Of a stretch of 64,000 nucleotides of DNA, positions 1 through 11,349 are shown in pieces. Where the stretch lies: the NCBI GenBank assembly GCA_002224055.1, contig AZLU01000119.1, positions 60,823 through 124,822 of the forward strand. Direction: 5' to 3'. Source of the DNA: Pezizomycotina sp. ARF18. Lineage: Eukaryota; Ascomycota. A model generated the notes under the pieces. The model did no database searches and was not told the DNA's origin. It was given only the letters and a program-made list of their open reading frames with translations. Every line of letters begins with the position of its first letter. The first letter of the stretch is position 1. A program made the translations under genes and the position numbers.

Positions 1-231
1 AGGCGGTTCAAAATTGAGCGCCAACACATACTGAAACCGGCACACCAGGAGAATGTCATGAGCAGGCTTGTCGGCCTGCTCGATTCTCAAGCGGGTGTAG
101 ATTCAGACATGGACTTCTCACTGCGCTCGGTCGAATGGGATGACCTGCATCGCTATTTTGATGAGGCTTCGAGTAGGGACGCTCAGGCGCTCGAGCGGGG
201 GCTTCTCGTCAGGACTCTATTTCTGTCTTGA
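1..231 (+). CDS. 3' end of an unknown gene, cut by the window start
   Basis: Frame 1 is open from the first base to a TGA at 229-231, giving 76 residues with no start in view. The peptide has a normal coding composition (basic start, then an amphipathic stretch containing SVEWDDLHRYFDEA and a Leu/Arg-rich end), but I do not recognise a family. Its last 49 bases overlap the end of the minus-strand acidic frame of the next gene, so the two genes converge and one of the ends may be displaced by a frame slip. It is called on open frame and composition only and could be a chance ORF. Confidence 0.35.
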   Translation, partial: RRFKIERQHILKPAHQENVMSRLVGLLDSQAGVDSDMDFSLRSVEWDDLHRYFDEASSRDAQALERGLLVRTLFLS

Positions 232-1309
232 TCGGCTTTGCGATACCCTTCTTGGTCCGTTTTGTCCTCTTCTAGCATTTCTTTGCCGTCGTCGGCATCG
301 CCATCATCGTAATCACGATCTTCATTCCCTTGGCTATCCTCTTCGTCGTCGACTGACTCATCATCTTTATCTTCATCAGTGCTGAGCCCTTCATCCTCCA
401 TGCTAGATTCCAAGCTAGATCCCAGGCCAGATTCCGGGATAGCTTCCTCCACGTTCTCGCTCGAGCTGTCTTCTACTAGCATTGCGGAGTCATTAGACCT
501 AGGCTCGTTAAACTGTCGATTTTCGGCGAACACATACCTGGCATCGATGCATAACACCCATGCTGTTCCACCCTTTTGTGCTTTAATAAGTCAGTGAAAA
601 CGACGAAGGTTCTTTGCAACGCTAGCAACTTAGTGGAACATTATGAACGTCCTCTGTGAAGTAAAAGGTGCTTGCGCTCCCAAACACCATTCCGCATGGT
701 TCGCACTCCATTCCAGCTAAGTTGTGCGCGAGCATTAGCTTTCGATATCAAAAAATGATCCATACGAGATTTTCTGATATACCTTCCATCTGCTCTGCAG
801 AAAGCCTCCCTTCGACATGCATCCTTAGCTGGCTGCGGGATACAAAATAATTTCTGCACCTCAAGCACTGTTGCTCGCGCGATGCAGATCTTCCATATGC
901 TCGACAAACTTGGCCATCGTCGAGAAAACGTATCCACAGCGATGACATCCGGCACAGTCAACGTGTCCATCTTCACCACTACCTGATTGACCGTTAAAAT
1001 GCATATTGGAGTGTTTTCGCTGATTCAAGTGCATCACAAGCGCTTCCGAGCCTACGAAAGACGTCGAGCACTAGCGGCATTGAGACCCCTTTCTGTGGAG
1101 GGCCTTCTGTGCTTTCTCCTTAGTGCATTACTGTTGAAGGTAAGCCCGCAAATACAGGGATATCGTGCGTTGAAGTGTGTTCCCACGCTCTGACCTTCGC
1201 CCGACATTACCGCCTTCGAATCTTTGGGCAGTATACTTGAAGCTGAAGAAATGTTAGCTAACTTCCTTGGTTCCCCATTTCCTCTTTTATGAGCCTCAAC
1301 CTTCTTCAA
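183..1309 (-). CDS. Multi-finger C2H2 protein with acidic C-terminus, frames broken
   Basis: Read from 1309 downwards, several minus-strand frames together give a series of zinc-finger-like units. The first has an unusual C-x-C start (YPCICGLTF...LRRKHR, near 1170-1110). A second near 1085-1025 is SFVGSEALVMHLNQRKH. A classical one near 950-885 is CHRCGYVFSTMAKFVEHMEDLH. Another near 865-800 is CLRCRNYFVSRSQLRMH. A last one near 710-650 (CEPCGMVFGSASTF) lacks a clear second His. The final frame (557-183) is very rich in Asp and Glu. The finger residues are kept while the frame changes about four times, so either the sequence carries indels or the gene is young debris. The role would be DNA or RNA binding by family knowledge; the target is unknown. 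The first exon and start are uncertain. Confidence 0.5.
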
Positions 1310-3349
1310 GATCCTTCGCTGTGAATGAATGAGATCTAACTTCGTGAGGTATTCCTAGCGGCCAGCCGTATTCTAGAGCTAGACGAAACCGGCACTAATC
1401 GAACGCAAGTAAAGAAGGAAGAATACTTCATGAACTCGGTTTCAATGGAACAAGATCTGGTTGAGGACGTCGGGCTATTTCTAAGCACTATCGCAAATTT
1501 CCAAGAGGCTGATTTTGTTTGTTCGTGTTTGCTTGGTAGGAGGTTAAGAGTGTGCGAGCCCGGCTCGTTGGCAATTTAATTTGTTGTTTCTATAGAGCAA
1601 CAAAAATTGCATCATTATTTATTTATTTTTATTTTTTATTTTTTCATGCTTCAAGCTTTTCAAGCTTCAAGCAGGCTTAGTTGCAAAAAACTAAATCAAT
1701 ACAAGTTAAAAAAAAAAAGAAAAAAAATCCCTAGGGAGGAATATACAACTTTCAATATGAAAAAAAAGTCGAAAATCGTTCGGTGCGAGCAGATACAACC
1801 CAGCCCGACTGGCGGAGTAGTCTAGAGCACATGGCCAGGATAGCTTAATCCAAATTTGACACTGTAATACACACAGAGATCTAGTTGTTTAGAAGGACGC
1901 TCCTGGCATTGACTAAAGCTCTTCAGGATTGTTGTGGGCGGATAATTACCAGCACGTCCGCGTATCATGCTCACCAATGCTGCTGTCCCATTCATGCGGC
2001 CGTAGCAACATCGGGCGCCCACCAACATCGAGGTACAAATGCACCAAGTTGTGCGGCATTCGACGATGGAGTATCTATATCGATCAGGTATTTTGAACTC
2101 CAGTCAAAACGCCTTTACCTCGACTCCGCAAGTAACAAAGCCCGGGTAAATTGATCTCCTTTGTGAGCTAAAATGAAGCCCGCTTGAATTTGATAAACCA
2201 CCGTAGCACATCTAATGGTCTGGCTAGAGCGGTAGCCGTGAAGAGAACATTCTCTGATTTTATCGCTTAGTCTTTCGGAGACAATGAAATCCCGTTACAC
2301 GTTATCCTTGGGTAATGATCTGTGCGAAACGGAGCTCCGGGAGCCATATCAGCTTTCCTCTTCGGCAAAGATCATTATTTTTTCCCGTAAGCCTGCCATG
2401 CAATTAATAAGTTTAAAATTATAAGAAGTAAAAATAGATGTCCCCACGACACACGACCTGTGAGCACGTGAGTAATATCTGCTCAAATATTCTCTATATC
2501 TCTTTTTGTGATGTTTCTCCGAGCAAAGATAGAAACTTTATGTTATGCGAATACGACCGTTAAAGCACTATTTAAAGATTATCTTCCGTCCCCAAATGGT
2601 TATCTTATAATAAGGAATATACAGAGTTATTCAAAATTGCAGCCCTTTGTTTGCTTTTTCGTTTTACCTTTTAAGTCTTGTTTAATCCAAATCGAAGTAT
2701 TCCGCTGCTGACGAAAAGGCTACCAGAGTCAATCTAGCTTGTATCGTTACTAGCTAACTAGATAATTCTAGGCTGCTCACAACATGAGCATCGAATGGCC
2801 TCCCACAATGTGTCGTTAAATTATGCGGGAATATCCTTCTTAACCCCCCGCTAATTTATGATTTAGACATCGTTTGTCTAGCCTAACTAAAAAAAAAATG
2901 TGGGGTCCGCATCGCCTGTAAATCACCGAACTGCGCGTAATATAAATTTGTAAATTTTTACCCATGATAGCAATCGCATACTTAATGCAAGCTATCGAAG
3001 TTTCTCGATATTTTTAAAATCGGAAATTATACTAGGAGACCTTGACGAGTGGGCCGTGTGACACGTTGTATGAACGACTGGGCTGCATAGGATTGGTTCG
3101 CGGCAGTTATAATGATCTACGGTCGGACTACGATATCGGTCAACGCTGGGCCGAACCATCTGTGACTCGCTCCGATAAGTAGGTACTGCCAATAATTTTG
3201 CATTTTGCTTCTATTATTATTTTGTTATGCTAGTGTTGCTTTTCACTCAAGGTAGGTTTCGTTTCTGTCTAACCCGTTCCTGATCGCGGCGTTCTGGACT
3301 GTGGACGCCCGCATGGTGCTCCAGGCTGATTTAATGTCCTCTTGACTTC
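1310..3349. other. Intergenic region without a recognisable gene
   Basis: No frame shows a recognisable domain or coding-like composition. The stretch holds A/T runs (around 1605-1640 and 1708-1728), short chance ORFs and otherwise unique-looking sequence. It ends in the promoter of the DJ-1-like gene. Confidence 0.6.
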
Positions 3350-3357
3350 TATATAAG
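3350..3357 (+). promoter_or_regulatory. TATA-like box of the DJ-1-like gene
   Basis: A TATATAAG sequence lies about 150 bases before the ATG at 3506. The leader in between is rich in C, A and T (CACACCTT..., CAAGCTCCACACTTCAAG), as is usual for a fungal 5' leader. This supports transcription of the downstream gene on the plus strand. Confidence 0.5.
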
Positions 3358-3505
3358 TTCCACCTAGTGCCTGCTTAGAGACCTACATCCACCATCCGCA
3401 AAACGCAGGATTCACACCTTCCTTTGTATTTCTTCAAGCAAGCTCCACACTTCAAGCTAGCCAAACCATTTCTCAAAAGACAATACGACAAGAAATCCAG
3501 AAACT

Positions 3506-4222
3506 ATGGTTGCCCTCGGTAATATCTTCCCTCAGGCACTCCGCATCGGAGTCATGTTCGAAAGCTGCCAGCTTAGCGATGTCGTGGGCGTCGACTGCTT
3601 CGGCGCCATTAGCCAAGACTACATGCACTGGCTCGGGGATTACGCCCACCTCTCAAGCTCCTCGAGCCATTTCTCATACCCATGGAATTCATCTGGATCT
3701 CCAGCTCGCACCAGCCCGCGCTTACTACTGCGGACGCCAGGATCGTACCAGTCGTAACCTACGACGAAGCTCCCCGCGACTTAGACATCGTCATCATCGG
3801 CGGGCCGCTGCCCACCTTCCGCCCTGCGGCCGCGGACAGGTTCATGAAGGAAGCGTGGAACACTACCAGGACCTGGATGACCACTTGCGTCGGCGCGATG
3901 TGGCTCGCCAGCACGGGCCTCCTGGACGGCCACAAGGCTACCACCAACAGGCTGGCTCTGCCGCTCGCTGTGTTGCAGAGCCCCGAGTGCATTGGCAGGA
4001 TCAGCGTTGGGTCATAGACGAGAAGCCCTATACCGGCAAAAATGGTGGAAGGGAGAACTCTGGACCAGCGGTGCCGCCATGGCCGGTGTCGACATGATGG
4101 CCACTTATGTTTCTCAGAAGTTCGACCAGAAGCTTGTCTCCAGTCTTGTATTTGAGGGCTTGGATATCGATGTCAAGGCTAGGGGTCAGTATTACTCGGG
4201 CCCGCCGCTTCTGCATTTCTAA
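3506..4222 (+). CDS. DJ-1/PfpI family (class I glutamine amidotransferase-like) protein, frame-slipped
   Basis: The start at 3506 begins MVALGNIFPQALRIGVMFES, the usual first beta strand of fungal ThiJ/PfpI proteins, followed by QLSDVVGVDCFG. The next block, in another frame, has VVTYDEAPRDLDIVIIGGPL and then TTCVGAMWLASTGLLDGHK, where the Cys sits at the nucleophile elbow. A third frame carries WVIDEKPYTG and the last frame has GELWTSGAAMAGVDMMATYV before the stop at 4222. The block order and total length (about 235 residues) match the family, whose members act as chaperones, glyoxalase-like or amidohydrolase-like enzymes; the substrate cannot be read from sequence. Three frame changes (near 3660, 3955 and 4045) with conserved motifs on both sides suggest indels rather than introns. 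A single-exon gene with assembly errors is most likely; a recent pseudogene is the alternative. Confidence 0.75.
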
Positions 4223-4828
4223 GCTACTGTGGAATGCGTCCTCGAGCTCCCAACATTACCAGCCCTCCAGGCTTGTGTTTCGTTGGAATGTTTTCTGTGG
4301 CAGGGAGCAAAGAGCTAGAGAATCGAGCGTTTTGAGGTTCCTATATATATACAAAGCCTGTGTGGTGAAGGTACTTCTCTGTGTTGAATGATTTTTTTTA
4401 GCAACCCAGAGCTGCATATTCATACCAATTATTTACTTACTATTGTACCGTATCGTTATCGTATGTTTCATATGTCTATATTGGGCATTAACTTTAATAC
4501 TTCCAAAATTTTCACTTCAAGTTCACTACTTAGCTAGCCACCCTTTAATTACAATAAACCACTTTGTTGGACAAACAGTCATAAAAGGCGGGAGGTTTCG
4601 CTGCATACATAGATGGAACACCTTGAGATTCGTGATTATTAGTTTAATCTCATGAGCCTGGAAAAGAGTTAACCTGAGCAGATAGCTTTAAACTAAAATT
4701 GAAACTGAGATTATTGATTAATAAGTTCTGTGGTGATTTACAGATAATGAATTCAAAATTTACTAGTATGATACCTGAATTCGAAGGTATAGCTTGAAAT
4801 GTTACAAAAAGAACACAGTGTGCATAAC
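4223..4828. other. Intergenic, convergent 3' ends
   Basis: This A/T-rich stretch lies between the DJ-1-like gene (plus) and the DUF3176-like gene (minus). Nothing recognisable is seen in it; it presumably holds both 3' untranslated regions. Confidence 0.6.
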
Positions 4829-6826
4829 TCAGCGATACACGACACCATTATGTGGATCCATGGCCTCGCTCTTTGCAGCCATCGTGAGTCTTAAAGCTTC
4901 GTTCCCTATAAGGGTCTTTTCCAAGTCCGCCTTTTCTGAAGGAACCGGTTTTACGGTAAACGTGGCCTCCGGAGTCGTCTTAGCCCGTCTTTGCCCTCCG
5001 AAATGATTTCCGTCACAGTGCTTAAGCCAGCATCGGACTGGTACGTCGATCTAGAAAAGGCTCCGATAACACCATACTTGATCCTCTGTTTGCCCGTCGC
5101 GGCTACGATTTCGCTGCCGGTGAGGTTACTGCAAGGGATGTTCTGAAGTACCGGGGCGTCGAACGCTTTTGCGATCTCGAAAGGCGACAAGCTAACTGGC
5201 CGACCGACTTTGCTCCAGCTGCAGAGAGTAGCAAAGACGACAGGCACGGGCGCCAGCAGCAAAAACATCGACGCCATGAGGTAGCGCCAGTCCGCCTGGT
5301 AAGTTGCCTGATACGGTTGTCGTTGCATACGAACAGTCTGGTTAGGAGCAGTCAACGTCAGGTTCAGAGGTGCGTTCGGGTCTTCCACGCCGAGGAAGTC
5401 AACAAGGTTATACCACTGCTCACGCGATCAGTATCGTTCGGCATGTCCCTAAATGCGTAACGAAGAGATAGCTGGTTCAGGAATAGTATTGCGTCGACCA
5501 TTGGGTCAGAGAACTGCACGTCACGAGTACTTCCTTTGTTGCCTGCCAGTGAAAACTGATCGAGATATGCTACGGCATTTGCGGAAATATCGAGGTTTTC
5601 GAGGCTATCCGAGTCGCTGTTGGCATTGAACGAAGCGACTCCTTGAAAACTCCTTTGCACAGCCTGGTAAAAGCCGCCTAACACGACTTCCGAGAGCGTT
5701 TCGTTTGACATAAACTCCACAGGCTGAGTAGTACTTTGGTCATTAACGGTGATAGTCTGATTGAAAATTGTAACATCCAAACCGATGTAAGCTGGTCTAA
5801 GGTAACAGTATTGAGACCACATAATAGGGTCTGTGCTATTATCTCTCACATGTGACGTCAAAAGCAAACCCATAGGCTGTTTCGCGTCACCTGCGGAGCC
5901 GAAAAACTCGACATCGAACTGGTAGAGAAACCGCATGTCGTTTTTCGGATATCTTGTACTTCTTGCTTTGGGGGTAACTTTGCCTTATTTCGGGGCTCTG
6001 CGGTATTTGATTTTTGGTGAACTCGATCGCTGCGTTGGTAATCGGGACGTTGTCGGAGGTAAAGTTCCTCCCCATATACAGTCCTGATTGAAACCAGCGA
6101 CAGTTATTGTGGTGTTACACACGCCATTGCAGGCGTCCTCCGGTGCCAAGTTAATTGGGCGGTAATGTTCCGATCTTACAACAGCGGTATTGAACTCAGC
6201 TGGTACGGCGTGGTTTTATTGTAATAAAAACCGTCGTCCTCGTCGTGCATGACCGCCTGCACAGTCATATTCCACAAGGGGCGAATGTGTATAGGTAGAG
6301 TTCGCGTAATACTGTCGTATTTCAAAGTCGTCGGCTGGAACGCTTTCTGAAGTAGCGGTCCGCTCAATGAAAGCATACTAGTGGTGATACTCGCCCAGCG
6401 GATTATCGAAAAGGAGCTCGTGGTGGTAGAGAAAGGTGTCACGACACTAGTCGCGAAGAGGTACTCGTCGTTCAACGCTTGGACTGTGGACCCGCGCAAG
6501 CGTTGGACCACCACTGAAGGGTTGACGCATTTCCGAAGGCGAACCGGATGCACCAACCCCCAACCGTTGCTATCGCGGAGATAATAACCGTTGGGTTGAT
6601 CCTATGGCCGTTCCACGACTCGACGGTAGTCCCGTCAACCATTCCCAAGAGAAGTAACGCTGCCATAACAGCAACGAAAATGTTGGCGCCAAGTGCTAAC
6701 ATACTGAGCCAGGGGATATTATAGAAGAATCCTGCTTTCCATTTCCTCTCGACCAGCAGTGGATCTCTAGCTTCGGTGGGCTGTTTCCGTGATTTCCATC
6801 AAGGTTTGCGCCTGGTACGGGTCCAT
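4829..6826 (-). CDS. DUF3176-like fungal membrane protein, disrupted paralogue of the gene at 30.2 kb
   Basis: Read downwards, a start at 6826 (MDPYQAQTLMEITET) is followed in a new frame by PLLVERKWKAGFFYNIPWLS and a hydrophobic helix. A second helix contains VGGWCIRFAFGNASTLQWW. Then come LNDEYLFATSVVTPFSTTTS, a third helix (SIIRWASITTSMLSLSGPLL), a long hydrophilic region with several N-x-S/T sites, and a last helix before FATLCSWSKVGRPVSLSPFE. The tail probably ends at 4829. Helix, lumenal domain and tail match the gene at 30.2-32.2 kb block by block, so the two are paralogues. The architecture resembles DUF3176 proteins, fungal membrane proteins without a known reaction. At least five frame changes are needed (about 6780, 6500, 6130, 5940, 5390). 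Decay and assembly indels both remain possible. Confidence 0.7.
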
Positions 6827-9800
6827 GCGTATCCCTCTTTTTAGATCTGAAAACGGTCATCGTATACAAAGGAATAAAAGTATAAATTTGAAATAATTAC
6901 TGAAGCTAAGATATCGAATTAAGACGTAGCTAATTGAGAGATCGTTTATTAGTGTTGTGTCATTATAGACGATTTTCCAATAAACCTAATAATCGCTCGG
7001 GCATTGTGGGAATATATAAAGGCACAAACACGCAATCCGGCAGCCCTAGGCCTGTCGGTTTATATCCACAGCCTCGTGGACGGCAACAGTTGCTTTGCTT
7101 CCGAAGCCACATGCACATCCGCCCTCTATTCCCCCAATTTCGCAGCTTAGTTCGCTATTCGTTCCAGAACAATAGACGTATGCACGTTGTTCCGCTCCCG
7201 CCAACATTCTACATTTAAGGGTAATGCGTATACCAGCGCACTGTAAACTTTAGAGCCGCAATAGTCCAGGGTTATTGTCAGAAGACAAATTAGAGAGAAG
7301 GCTTTGCATCCACACCACATGTAATGAATTAATTCTAGTTTCGCCCTGCAACCCAGGCTTAGTTCTAGAACTATAATGACTAAGGGTAAGAGTAACAGCT
7401 CTCGCGTCTTCGCTGCCGTGCTCTCGACGGGTGTCCCGCCTCCGCAGGAACAGTTGAACACTATCCTTTTTTCGAACCGGTTGATCGTGATTCGTCCATT
7501 CAGATAGCTGGACCCCCGCGCCGTTTCCTGGATCAGGAAGGTAGAAGTTAGCGAAATTTCTTATATCCTATCTTTTCAGGGTAAGTTATGAGCCGTCACT
7601 GAAAATATATCATCAGCGTGAGATGAAATTACGGAACCTAGACCGGGAGGGTCAAAGACAAAATAGGCAACTATGAGTCTTCACTGACAGCGGTGGGGAC
7701 GCAATAGTCGCGCTCGATCAGAGCCTCATTCGAACCCAAGCATTTTAAAAAGCTTCCGGGGGGTTTTCTGGGAAATATCTTCAGGAGCTGGCAGAGCCGA
7801 TGCAAGAATCCTTGCAAGCGAGCGATTTCCACCGTATATGGTTTTTTTTTCTTGCTTCAATTGACGTACGAGCCCCGAGCCCCTAACGCTTATACGTGTT
7901 CCCTGTTTCACGCCAAGCACAGGAAACCCGGACGAAACATCGTGGTTTGTGGCTGTCGGGGCAGAAACTGCAGAGCAAGGTCTTATAATTGCTCGATTAA
8001 CACACCTCAGCTCACGCTTCTTATTGATTGAAAACGCCATATATAATGGAAACCGTCGAACGCTTTTCTTCATGGGCTTAAATAAGGTGTTACATCATCA
8101 TGTTCGTAGAGGGAATTACTATCATGAATCTTCTGCAGACTATTCATCAGACATCAGACATAAATTGATTGTATCTCCTATGTTTTTTTTTTTTTTTTTT
8201 TTGGAACTTGAACGCCTCGGACACCGGGGATACTAAATCAAAGGTAAAAGTCTTTCTTAGAGGTTCGTCCATTGAATCGTTGTGAAACTTATAATTAGCT
8301 GGCCTATGAGGCGTCGCCATTGCTCTAGGCTTATGAATGATGTGCAGTAGTTCCACTAACCCCAAAATCCGCGACGAAATAAACTTGAGAACCAGAAAGA
8401 CGGGAAACTAGTTCAGATATTATGTCCTTGCCTGGGTTCTTTTCTTTTTAATCCATTCCCCCCTTTTTTTTCTTTGACACGAACGTTGAGTGTACGTACC
8501 CTGACCCAGCCTAAAGCCTTCCTGTGCGACAAATTGATAATGTATTTGTCAGTTATAACTGTAAATAGGTCCTAGAATATAAATCACAAAGGCTGTATAG
8601 CATTCTTCTTGGATCGCAGATCTTCAGGTTCTCGCCTGTACCAAACCAAGCAGGCTCAACATACGACAACCATGATTTCATAAAAGAGAGTCTACCCACT
8701 AACTGTAGCGGATAAGAGATACCGGTATATATTGAAACTCTATTTAATCTTTGGTTTAATTTGAAAAAAACCCAGCCGTTACGAACTTGTTAAACGCCGA
8801 CGGAAAGTCCGTTTTGGGAGGGACAACGATGACACATATTGACACATCTTATTCGCTTTGTTTCGCCTTTTAGAAGATCAAACACACGGATACACGCTGA
8901 TACCACAAAGCTGATCCAGTTACCAGGACCTTGGTAACATGAAACACATTTGTCGGCTGACATCAGATGCGGCAGCGGCCACGGTATTTCCGCTTCATGA
9001 TTGGTGCGTATGGAGAGCCATTATAGCGCATCGCTTTCATTTTGTACTCGGATTAAGCTTTTTATACAAGACTTGCCTCTTGATAAGCGGAGCGTTGAAG
9101 TCTCTTCGCAATGTTGGCGCGATGACATGCTAACAAGGGGTAGACCTGCTTTCTGTTCAGCTCAGAAAGTTGTAGTGATTAAAAAGGTTTTCCATAAATA
9201 ACGCAGCCGGTTTTCACGGAGAAAACAAGCTTAACACTCGCACAGGCTAACATAAAATTCTCGCGTACCCTAATGTCAGGCATGGCGACGCGTTAGCGGG
9301 GCTCGTGTGCGACCGATGCGTATATTCTTCGTATATATATAATTTCACGCAGCCTTTTGCTTTTGATTACCTTTATAAGATAGCTATCAAAGGTACTTAG
9401 CTAAAGTATACATCTATTGCGGAAGACACTCTCCTCGTCATCACAGAGTCCTCTCTACTACCACCCGATCCGTGATTTCATCCGCAAGGATGGGACAATG
9501 TCGTACTTAATTTTTGGGTATCGGCAGCCGCGCCGATCTCATCTGCCATTATTTTGCGAAAGCGGGCTTTCCTTATAATCGCAGATGGCATACTCTTTCC
9601 CCTCCTTTTACCCTCAATAATTTGGCATTGAAGCAAGTAAATCGTCAAGTAAGCTAAGGCATTGAAGCTGCCAATGCTCATTTTTTTTTTTCTTTGTTAG
9701 GCAAAACACTGTAGCGAAATGAGTATCTTGAGGCTCAAGATGCAAAAAAACAATGTGGAAACAAGAGAATATTTTATTGGCGGAATCCGCCAGTATATTC

Positions 9801-10142
9801 AGCGTGATTCGAAATAGAGAAGAGAAGGCTTTCAGAAAGAAGATGTCGGGGACAAGATTGCTAAAGAACTTTTTTGGAAGTTACCCTCCTTTAAATGAGG
9901 GGTATGAGAGATAAAAAAGAAGGATAATGTTTATAAAGAGGGCAGAAAGTGTGGTATCTCCTTTTTCTCAAGCCTATACGCGGGGAACGGGAATCAAAAA
10001 GCACAAAACAAAAATTGAACTACATCAATCAATCACTGAGGGGGTTTCAAGGTTTCGTTGGATATTAATAGGGTAAATATCATGGAGAATTCAGCGAATC
10101 GAGATATATATACTTATTGAAGGGCTAGCTGAAGCTAGGTAG
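6827..10142. other. Long intergenic region without a supported gene
   Basis: About 3.3 kb hold only short ORFs of random composition. One minus-strand ORF of 115 codons (8073-7726) has no recognisable motif and is not called. A TATATAAA at 7014-7021 on the plus strand has no convincing ORF behind it. There are T runs near 8180-8200 and 9682-9692. Confidence 0.55.
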
Positions 10143-10150
10143 TATATAAA
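10143..10150 (+). promoter_or_regulatory. TATA-like box before the small coiled-coil ORF
   Basis: TATATAAA is found about 200 bases upstream of the ATG at 10350 and on the same strand. It is the main support outside the ORF itself that the small protein may be expressed. Confidence 0.35.
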
Positions 10151-10349
10151 GAGGATAGAGAAGTAGAGCTAGAGGCTATGGTTCTGCCGCTCATATTGGG
10201 CTTATTGCAACCTCAGGCATTACAGGTTAGTACGTACACGTCATGGAAAGATATCCAAATACACAGGAGGCGGGCAGCTAACTAAAGAAAGTTCCGTTGG
10301 TCATCAATACTTTCGACGCACTTGATACGGTTAACAGCGCCCCGACATC

Positions 10350-10655
10350 ATGGATCATCAAAGAAGGGAGCTAGAGGGAGCGATCAATCGCCAGAGACAA
10401 GAGCTGGAAGCCATGATAAACAATGTAAGAATGGAAGTGACAGTGTTAGTACAGCATACGATCAGAGAGGTGGTCGCTATTACGGACAATACGACTCGCA
10501 AAGCAGAATCCTTTCTGGACGAGAGAATAGATAAGATAACGGCTCGACTATATGCGATCGTCCTGCTTGCAGGGCTTGTTCATTATGCGATAGTGCGCGG
10601 GCCGGCGGTGTTTAGTGTGAAATGGAGCGTCCTTATGCAGCTTTTGTTGCGATAA
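10350..10655 (+). CDS. Small coiled-coil protein with C-terminal membrane segment
   Basis: The 101-codon ORF begins MDHQRRELEGAINRQRQELE and continues as a heptad-like Glu/Arg/Leu/Ile helix to about residue 65 (MINNVRMEVTVLVQHTIREV, then FLDERIDKITARL). It then has one hydrophobic segment (YAIVLLAGLVHYAIV, about residues 67-85) and a short tail. A long helix followed by a single membrane anchor recalls small tail-anchored or mitochondrial inner-membrane coiled-coil proteins, but I see no family-defining motif. A TATA-like box lies about 200 bases upstream. No introns are needed. It could also be the last part of a larger decayed gene. Confidence 0.45.
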   Translation: MDHQRRELEGAINRQRQELEAMINNVRMEVTVLVQHTIREVVAITDNTTRKAESFLDERIDKITARLYAIVLLAGLVHYAIVRGPAVFSVKWSVLMQLLLR

Positions 10656-10977
10656 ATAGCTATATTTTGATTGATCTGAACGGCGGGTACCTGTACGGGA
10701 GGCAAGTCTGAATTGAAAGTCACGGAGAGTAACGGAAGCTACTACGAGATATAGTAAGATTCCTACACTACTAAATTGAGGATAAATCACCATGAGGGAG
10801 AGCGATGTTGCGCAAATGCAAGATTATGGAAACAATTGGTATCGAAATTGGCTGCTCATTGCTTCCTTATTCAAAGATAAAGAGTTTTAATGAAGCGTAT
10901 ATCAATAACGATTAAATAATCAACCACATACATATTGCAAGAAATCGATTCAACTGCGTTATTAAGAACAATGATCG

Positions 10978-11349
10978 TTATCGGAATCTCCGGCTCCTCC
11001 TCGACACGCTTTCTCTTGCGTTTAGAACACGAAGTGCCTTGACTAGCATCCGGTGGCGCACTTGGAGTGCTTGGTAGAATCTCGTGGCCTCATTGCGGTG
11101 CGCGGAGCGCTCAGCTACGGTCGAAAATCGCTCGCCGCAAAAGCATAGATACCACGTCGGCTGGCTCGCGCGGTCATGCGCCTCTCGGAGGTTTTGGATC
11201 CTTCGAGAGCGTCTGAGCTGCGGTCTATTTCCCTCTTCTTGTTGAACGAGATGGAAATTAGTTAAAAAGCATATCAAAGAGAGAACCACAAGATTTTTGT
11301 GATGTCCGTAAACGAGCCGGTTGCTCACCTTGCGCCACGTGCCAGGCAT
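10978..11349 (-). CDS. Single degenerate zinc-finger protein (C-x-C type)
   Basis: The ORF reads from 11349 to 10978. A short start (MPGTWRK) is followed by a possible intron: GTGAGC occurs directly after the Lys codon and an AG precedes the EGNRPQLRRSRRIQ segment. The C-terminal half contains WYLCFCGERFSTVAERSAHR, a finger with only one residue between the two Cys, and a basic Leu/Arg-rich helix. The same C-x-C-G-x-x-F arrangement occurs in the first finger of the gene at 183-1309, so the two may share an origin. A second metal-binding His is not obvious. No function beyond possible nucleic-acid binding can be proposed. Confidence 0.4.
   Translation of the reverse strand: MPGTWRKVSNRLVYGHHKNLVVLSLICFLTNFHLVQQEEGNRPQLRRSRRIQNLREAHDRASQPTWYLCFCGERFSTVAERSAHRNEATRFYQALQVRHRMLVKALRVLNARESVSRRSRRFR

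Noticed and set aside
7726-8073. 115-codon minus-strand ORF
   Set aside because: No motif or promoter is visible, the composition is close to random, and it sits in an otherwise empty region.
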